Origin: Pseudomonas putida
GTDB taxonomy: Bacteria; Pseudomonadota; Gammaproteobacteria; Pseudomonadales; Pseudomonadaceae
Direction: 5' to 3'
Length of the DNA stretch: 64,000 nucleotides
Assembly: GCF_028682475.1 (NCBI RefSeq)
Contig: NZ_JANHLE010000024.1
Location: forward strand, 23,132 to 87,131
Part shown: positions 58,998 to 64,000 of the stretch, one piece after another
Layout: every line of letters begins with the position of its first letter
Position numbering within the stretch: position 1 is the stretch's first letter
Made by a program: the position numbers and the translations under genes
The notes under the pieces: model-generated
The model's database searches: none
The model's input: the letters and a program-made list of their open reading frames with translations, nothing else
Told to the model about the DNA's origin: nothing

Positions 58998-60125
58998 ATG
59001 ACCGATCTATTAATCGTCGGCGCCGGCATTCTCGGCCTGTCCCATGCCTACGCCGCTGCCCGGCGCGGTCTCACGGTGCGGGTATTCGAACGCACCGCCA
59101 CCCCGCTGGGCGCTTCGGTACGCAACTTCGGCCAGGCGCTGGTCACGGGTCAACCACCGGGCGAAATGCTCGAACTGGCCAAGGCCAGCCGCGGAATCTG
59201 GGCGCACTGGTCGCGTCAGGCCGGCTTCGAATTGAAGAGCAATGGTTCGCTGTTGTTCGCGCGTACTGCCCTTGAACAGGAGCTGTTGGAAGCCTTCTGT
59301 GCCGAACGGGCCGTGGAGCATGGTTACAGGGTCGAAATGTTGACGGGTGCGGCCTTGAACGACCTGTATGGCGGTCAGTTCCGTCACCACCGCGCGGCGT
59401 TGCGTGGGCTGGACGACCAGCAGCTGTACTCCCGTGAAGCCATCCCCATGTTGATCCGCTTCCTGCAGCAGGAACTGGACGTGCAGTTTCACTTCTCCAC
59501 TCTGGTGCGCGATATCGAACCTGGAAAAGTCTCGACCACCGCAGGTGATTTCAGCGCCGGGCAGATCGTGGTGTGTTCCGGGCATGACTACCAGACCCTG
59601 CTCGCCGAACCCATCGCCAGGCTGCAACCGCAGCTTTGCCGTTTGCAGATGCTGCGTGCCCGACCGCGTTTCAAGCTGAATCTGCAGCATGCGCTGCTGA
59701 CCGGCTTGAGCTGCGTGCATTACGGCGCCTTCGCCGACCTACCTCAGGCCCAGGCCCTCAAGACGCAATTGCTTAGCGACAGTCCTCACCTGATGGAGCA
59801 CGGGATTCACTTGCTGATCAGCCCCACACCCCATGGCGAGCTGATCATCGGCGACTCGCATGCCTATGGCAGCGATGCTGCTCCGTTCAATGCCGAACAG
59901 GTCGACAACTGGATGATCGAACTGGCCGAGCACACCCTCGGTGGTCGTATCGAGGTGGTCGAACGCTGGCAGGGCGTCTATGGTTCTGGCGGGCCCGGGC
60001 CATTTTCGCTGTTGCAGGTGGCGCCGGGTGTCAGCGCCGCGCTGATGCACAGCGGCGTCGGCATGAGCGTCGGGCCGGCCCTGGCCGAGCGGCATATCGC
60101 TCGGCTGTTCAACGAAATTGCCTGA
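58998..60125 (+). CDS. FAD-dependent oxidoreductase (DAO family) of phosphonate clusters
   Basis: A 375-residue D-amino acid/glycine oxidase-type flavoprotein. The N-terminal FAD fold is LLIVGAGILGLSHAYAAARRG, the second FAD region lies in SVRNFGQALVTG, and VYGSGGPGPFSLL comes near the end. I recall this type in operons with HD-domain phosphonate oxygenases. Related enzymes act on secondary amines, so removal of an N-methyl group from, or oxidation of, an aminophosphonate is a reasonable guess. AAGGA 8 bases before the ATG; the HD gene follows by 10 bases. Confidence 0.85.
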   Translation: MTDLLIVGAGILGLSHAYAAARRGLTVRVFERTATPLGASVRNFGQALVTGQPPGEMLELAKASRGIWAHWSRQAGFELKSNGSLLFARTALEQELLEAFCAERAVEHGYRVEMLTGAALNDLYGGQFRHHRAALRGLDDQQLYSREAIPMLIRFLQQELDVQFHFSTLVRDIEPGKVSTTAGDFSAGQIVVCSGHDYQTLLAEPIARLQPQLCRLQMLRARPRFKLNLQHALLTGLSCVHYGAFADLPQAQALKTQLLSDSPHLMEHGIHLLISPTPHGELIIGDSHAYGSDAAPFNAEQVDNWMIELAEHTLGGRIEVVERWQGVYGSGGPGPFSLLQVAPGVSAALMHSGVGMSVGPALAERHIARLFNEIA

Positions 60126-60135
60126 GGGGATAACG

Positions 60136-60690
60136 ATGAGAACAGCCGAACAGGTTGTCAGCGAAATATTTGCCCTGTATCAGCAGCATGGTGATGAAGA
60201 CTATATCGGCGAGCCGGTGTCGCAGCTGGAGCACATGTCTCAGGCGGCGCAGTTGGCGCTGGATGAAGGTTTTGACGATGAAGTGGTGCTGGCAGCGTTC
60301 TTCCATGACATCGGCCACATCTGTGGTGGTGCCGAAGGCGACATGGGTGGCTACGGTGTGGTCAGCCATGAACAGGTTGGCGCCAACTATCTGCTGCGCT
60401 GCGGTTTCAGTGAGCGGCTGGCGAAGCTGGTGCAATACCATGTCGAGGCCAAGCGTTACCTGACCTTGCGAAAGCCGGGCTATTACCAGCGCTTGAGCGA
60501 AGCCAGCCGGCGCACCCTGGAATATCAGGGTGGGGTGATGAGCGAAGCTGAGGCGGATGCTTTCGAGCGCGACCCGTTATGCACGGTGAGCCTGCGCATG
60601 CGTGAGTGGGATGAGCTGGCCAAGGAGATGCATGTGCCGGTGATTGATCTGGATGTGCTCAAGGCCAAGGCGCTAAAGCTCCTGCACTAA
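60136..60690 (+). CDS. PhnZ-like HD-domain mixed-valent di-iron oxygenase
   Basis: A 184-residue enzyme of the phosphonate-degradation HD family. The metal and substrate residues of PhnZ are all seen: Tyr23 and Glu26 (DYIGEPVSQLEH), His33, His57-Asp58 (FFHDIGH), His61, His78, His102 (YHVEAK) and Asp159. PhnZ cleaves 2-amino-1-hydroxyethylphosphonate to glycine and phosphate; TmpB does the same for a trimethylated analogue. No PhnY-type 2OG hydroxylase is next door. GAGGGG precedes the ATG. The 3' end overlaps the convergent GTPase gene by 18 bases. Confidence 0.93.
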   Translation: MRTAEQVVSEIFALYQQHGDEDYIGEPVSQLEHMSQAAQLALDEGFDDEVVLAAFFHDIGHICGGAEGDMGGYGVVSHEQVGANYLLRCGFSERLAKLVQYHVEAKRYLTLRKPGYYQRLSEASRRTLEYQGGVMSEAEADAFERDPLCTVSLRMREWDELAKEMHVPVIDLDVLKAKALKLLH

Positions 60691-62037
60691 CAAGTCGATC
60701 TGCTCCTGGCGCTCGGCCTGATTGAGCCGCGCGCCGGGATTGAGCGACGACCACTGCGGATGCGCGCGCGCTTTGCTCAAGGCGTCCGGCAGCTTGCCCT
60801 CACGCCAGCCTTGCTCCTGCGGCGCGCTCAATTTGATCCGTTCCATCGCCGCATGCCCGCGGCTGTCCAGCGCCTGGATCAGCTGATGCTGACGCAAGGC
60901 CAGCAAGCGCAATACGCTGTCATCCACCGTCAGTTCCCGTTGCCCCTTAAGCTTGCCCAGCAGGCGCGAGCCGTAGCTGCGCGCGGTCTGCAATGCACCA
61001 CCGGCAATCGCACCGGCCAATGCGGCAGCACCGAGGGTCAAACCGCCGACCAGCAAATCGACACCGGCACCGGCTGCCGCGCCAGCGGCCACGCCGCTAC
61101 CCAGGCGCACACCCAGCAGCTTGAGCGTCTCGGGGTTGAACAGGTCATCGCCCCAGCGGCCATCCAGCAGCGGCAGTTCACTGGCACTGGCATCGTCCTT
61201 GCGAAACGCATACAGCTTGAGCAAGGCCTCGACGCAACGTTGTTCACGCTGGCGAACCTCCTTGCGCAACGCTTCGATAGCGATGGCTTCGGCACCCGGT
61301 TCGGCCACCACGCTGCGTCGGCAGGCGGCGCAATCGAGCAGCAGCTCGGCAATCAGGCGCTTGCCACTGAGCTGGCGGGCCAGACGCTGGGCCTGCTGAT
61401 CGTCGATCAGGCGTTGCAGGGCCGGGCGGGACTTTTCCAGCATCAGTGCCAGGCTTTCATAGAGACGCCGCTCACCGTCTTCCGGGGGCGCGACACTGTC
61501 GAAACGCACCAGCGCATGCAAGCCAAGCCGGGCCAGCGCTTCACGCCAGTCAGGCTCGCGATGGTCGCTGCTGGCGACAAAATTGAGCACCGGCAGCAAC
61601 GGCTTGCCACAGCTGGCGAGCACTTCCAGCTCATCGCGATACTTGGCCAGCACCGGCTCGCGGGCGTCGATCACGTACAGACCGGCATCGCTGGCCAGCA
61701 GCTGACGCAGCACCTTGGCCTCCTGCTCGAAACGCTGGCGCGCTTCACTACCCTGAAGAAAACGCTCCAGGCGCGCCGGGCCGTCGAGGCGTTCGCCCGG
61801 CCGTTCCAGGCGTTCAAGGTAGTCGAGCAGGGCAATGGCGTCTTCCAGGCCAGGCGTGTCGTAGAGCTCCAGCAAGGGTTCGCCGTCCACCGACAGCCGC
61901 GCACCTTCCACATGGCGAGTGGTGCTGGGCCGATGGGACACTTCACCAAAGCCGACATCCCGGGTCAGGGTGCGCAGCAGTGAAGTCTTGCCGACGTTGG
62001 TATGGCCGACCACGGCCAGTTTCAGTGGCTTAGTCAT
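60673..62037 (-). CDS. GTPase with DUF3482 domain
   Basis: A 454-residue P-loop GTPase. G1 is VVGHTNVGKTSLL, G3 DTPG (LYDTPGLEDA), G4 is probably LNFVASSD in place of NKxD. The C-terminal DUF3482 part (about 190-454) contains a Gly/Ala-rich hydrophobic stretch (GSGVAAGAAAGAGVDLLVGG, then GAAALAGAIAGGA) able to enter a membrane. The ATG at 62037 has GGAG 7 bases before it and overlaps the DUF2868 gene by 8 bases. Role unknown. Confidence 0.85.
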   Translation of the reverse strand: MTKPLKLAVVGHTNVGKTSLLRTLTRDVGFGEVSHRPSTTRHVEGARLSVDGEPLLELYDTPGLEDAIALLDYLERLERPGERLDGPARLERFLQGSEARQRFEQEAKVLRQLLASDAGLYVIDAREPVLAKYRDELEVLASCGKPLLPVLNFVASSDHREPDWREALARLGLHALVRFDSVAPPEDGERRLYESLALMLEKSRPALQRLIDDQQAQRLARQLSGKRLIAELLLDCAACRRSVVAEPGAEAIAIEALRKEVRQREQRCVEALLKLYAFRKDDASASELPLLDGRWGDDLFNPETLKLLGVRLGSGVAAGAAAGAGVDLLVGGLTLGAAALAGAIAGGALQTARSYGSRLLGKLKGQRELTVDDSVLRLLALRQHQLIQALDSRGHAAMERIKLSAPQEQGWREGKLPDALSKARAHPQWSSLNPGARLNQAERQEQIDLLVQEL

Positions 62038-63421
62038 GGCCATGCTCCAGCCAGTTCAGCGGGGCGCTGTCGGCGTGCTCCAGGCCTAGCTGGTCGAGGG
62101 CCTGGTGCCAGTCGCCGAGGCGATCGGCGTCCAGCGCCTGGCCGGGCAGGGCCTGCAGCAGCCAGATGCGCGTGGCGCCGGCATTGCGTGCAAGTTCGGC
62201 AAGCAGTGCCAGGCTGCCGCGGTCCGGCGAGCGGCGCGGGTCGCAGGCGATGGCCAGGCGTGCCGGCGGGAAGCGGCTGAGTTGTTCGAGCAACTTGTTA
62301 CGCGATTCGCGGCTGTCGAGCACCCCAGCGTTGCTGACCGTGGCGGGCAAGGCAGGCGGCCAGGGGCGCTGGTCGTCCAGCTCCAGGCCAACCAGCAAGG
62401 CACCGTCAGTGTGTTCGTCGCCCACGCCACGGACGATCTGCGGCAGGGCGTCGGGCGCGGCGTCATTGACGCCGAGGCGTTCGCTGCTGGGCATCAGCGC
62501 CTCGCGCAACTGGCTGTAGCCGGGCAGGTTGAGGTCCAGGCTCAGGCGCTTGCGACCCGTGCGCCAGCGCCACAGGCACAACGCGGCGAGCAGCAAACGG
62601 GGAAGGATGCCGAACACCAGCAACACCCCAAGCAACCAACTGGCCCAGGCCTGGCGGGCCAGTTCGAGAGCGGGCTGGCTGTCGCCACTGGCGCGGATCA
62701 TGTCGATGTCCGGCACGTTGAAACCGAGCAAGGCAGGTAGGGCGCCGAGGGCCTGGGTCAGTCCGACGAAGGTGTCGGCGCCGAGAATGGTGGTTTCCCA
62801 AACGAAACCGTAGCGCCGGGTGGCGAGCAGAATCAGCAGCATCAGCAACGCTGTGACCAGGGCCACCAGCCACAGGCCATGCACCAGCAGGCCAAGCAAC
62901 CAGCGATTGAGTTTCTGGCGTTGCAACAGCACCAGCAGGGCAGGCGCCAAATGCGTGGCCTGGGCATCGCGGGCGAACTTCTCGCTGAGCCACAACCACA
63001 GTCTGCCCAGGGTCGCGCCTTGCTCCCCGGCAAAGAAAAAGCCCACGGCCCATCCGGCCAGCAGCAACAGGTTCAGGCCCAGCAGGCTGCCCAGCGCCCA
63101 GAACACATTCACCGGGCGCTGGCTGTCGCCGAGGGCGGCCAGGGCCAGGCCGGCGCCGCTGAAGATGGCCAGCACCAGCAACAGCGCCAGGGCCAGGCGT
63201 GCACCTTGTTTCCAGTGCTGCAGGGCGCTGCGCATGCCGTCGCGTTCGGCCAGCCACAAGGCGCGCTGTTCGATGCGCGTCGGCAGGTCGCCGCCCAGTT
63301 GCCGGGCGCGGCGATTGGCTTCCTGATCCTCCAGGGGGCCTGCATGTTCCTCGCGCAGGCGTACCGCCTCAGTCAGCCAGCGTTTGTCCAGGTCAGTCAG
63401 TGCAGTCACGCGGTCTTCCAT
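62030..63421 (-). CDS. DUF2868 membrane protein
   Basis: A 463-residue protein of the DUF2868 family. It has a soluble N terminus, four predicted transmembrane helices (about 77-100, 105-135, 180-205 and 260-285) and a C-terminal cytosolic part with an ACDPRRSPDRGSL element. It always pairs with the DUF3482 GTPase, as here by overlap, suggesting one membrane complex. The function is unknown. Divergent from folA. Confidence 0.85.
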   Translation of the reverse strand: MEDRVTALTDLDKRWLTEAVRLREEHAGPLEDQEANRRARQLGGDLPTRIEQRALWLAERDGMRSALQHWKQGARLALALLLVLAIFSGAGLALAALGDSQRPVNVFWALGSLLGLNLLLLAGWAVGFFFAGEQGATLGRLWLWLSEKFARDAQATHLAPALLVLLQRQKLNRWLLGLLVHGLWLVALVTALLMLLILLATRRYGFVWETTILGADTFVGLTQALGALPALLGFNVPDIDMIRASGDSQPALELARQAWASWLLGVLLVFGILPRLLLAALCLWRWRTGRKRLSLDLNLPGYSQLREALMPSSERLGVNDAAPDALPQIVRGVGDEHTDGALLVGLELDDQRPWPPALPATVSNAGVLDSRESRNKLLEQLSRFPPARLAIACDPRRSPDRGSLALLAELARNAGATRIWLLQALPGQALDADRLGDWHQALDQLGLEHADSAPLNWLEHGHD

Positions 63422-63484
63422 TGATCAAGTCAGCCCAAAGCATAACCCAGGCATCGAAGATCGGGCTTTGCTATCCTCGCCGGC

Positions 63485-64000
63485 ATGAAAACATCACTTC
63501 CCCTCAGCCTGATCGCGGCGCTCGCCGAGAACCGCGTAATCGGCATCGACAACAGCATGCCCTGGCACCTGCCGGGGGATTTCAAGTATTTCAAGGCCAC
63601 CACCCTGGGCAAGCCGATCATCATGGGGCGCAAGACCTGGGACTCGCTGGGGCGGCCATTGCCTGGGCGTTTGAACCTGGTGGTCAGCCGCCAGCCCGGG
63701 CTGCAGCTAGAAGGTGCCGAAGTGTTTGCTTCGCTCGATGAGGCCGTGGTGCGCGCCGAGCAGTGGGCGCTGGAGCAGGGCGTTGATGAGTTGATGCTGA
63801 TTGGTGGCGCGCAGCTGTATACCCAGGCCATTGAGCGGGGTCTGGCGGATCGGCTGTACCTGACGCGGGTTGAGCTGAGCCCGGAGGGGGATGCGTGGTT
63901 TCCTGAGTTCGATGTGGCGCAGTGGGCGTTGGTGTCGAGCCAGGAGAATGCGGCTGAGGGAGAGAAGCCGGCGTATCATTTCGAGGTGTGGGAGAAGGTC
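63485..64000 (+). CDS. folA: Dihydrofolate reductase, last codons beyond window
   Basis: Reduces dihydrofolate to tetrahydrofolate with NADPH and is the target of trimethoprim. All 172 codons present are open and no stop occurs before the window end, so a few residues are missing at most. Landmarks: LSLIAALAENRVIGIDNSMPWHLPGDFKYFK with the active-site Asp in DF, IIMGRKTWDSLGRPLPGR and LMLIGGAQLYTQAI. It is divergent from the DUF2868 gene by 63 bases. Confidence 0.96.
   Translation, partial: MKTSLPLSLIAALAENRVIGIDNSMPWHLPGDFKYFKATTLGKPIIMGRKTWDSLGRPLPGRLNLVVSRQPGLQLEGAEVFASLDEAVVRAEQWALEQGVDELMLIGGAQLYTQAIERGLADRLYLTRVELSPEGDAWFPEFDVAQWALVSSQENAAEGEKPAYHFEVWEKV

Overview
The window is a GC-rich chromosomal segment of a Pseudomonas, most like the P. 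putida/fluorescens side of the genus. This rests on gene content and gene order (gabD-gabT, desA, oscA-sbp-cysTWA, serA with D-2-hydroxyglutarate dehydrogenase, rpiA-ilvA, rppH-ptsP, lgt-thyA, folA) and on many REP-type palindromes of two Pseudomonas families at gene ends. No prophage, complete insertion sequence, CRISPR array or rRNA was seen.

Layout. 1-2657 is accessory: a truncated small Pseudomonas-type protein with a long structured leader, a DUF7683-like small protein, and a three-gene envelope operon (glycine-zipper lipoprotein, coiled-coil periplasmic protein, small lipoprotein). A tRNA-Arg(CCG) follows. 3.2-6.1 kb holds gabD and gabT (GABA to succinate). 6.2-11.9 kb holds signalling genes (HDOD protein with a phospho-dead receiver, PAS-GGDEF cyclase, GGDEF-EAL protein) around a DesA-type desaturase. 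12.1-27.0 kb reads as a sulfur-scavenging island: oscA-sbp-cysTWA, a TonB-dependent receptor with its own tonB-exbB-exbD, an RBBP9-type hydrolase, an unusual sigma54 activator, a MetQ-like binding protein and a complete polar amino acid ABC transporter. Several of these units are preceded by AT-rich inverted repeats.

27.0-34.6 kb holds mostly envelope and catabolic genes: penicillin-acylase-like Ntn hydrolase, DUF6436, alpha/beta hydrolase, DUF2059, 2OG-Fe(II) oxygenase, TudS/DUF523, a solute-binding protein and DUF4399. 34.6-50.3 kb is core: serA divergent from D-2-hydroxyglutarate dehydrogenase, an FAH-family hydrolase, tandem SdiA-regulated-type paralogues, rpiA, ilvA, a HAD phosphatase, rppH, ptsP, an NRDE protein, a TauE/SafE permease, lgt and thyA. 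50.3-60.7 kb is accessory DNA between thyA and folA: a second copy of the structured leader with two small overlapping genes, cadR-cadA metal efflux, and a LysR-regulated organophosphonate module (ABC transporter, FAD oxidoreductase, PhnZ-like HD oxygenase). A DUF2868/DUF3482 GTPase pair and nearly all of folA close the window.

The most promising undescribed feature is a leader element of about 157 nt found twice (302-459 and 50917-51072), each time 34-39 nt before a paralogous gene whose protein begins MKKIVPDPP. The two copies share an architecture of five helices, and the helices differ in sequence by compensatory changes. In both copies the 3' strand of the main stem can pair instead with a downstream repeat and with the ribosome-binding region, which suggests a two-state translational switch. 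This was read by eye and not tested computationally.
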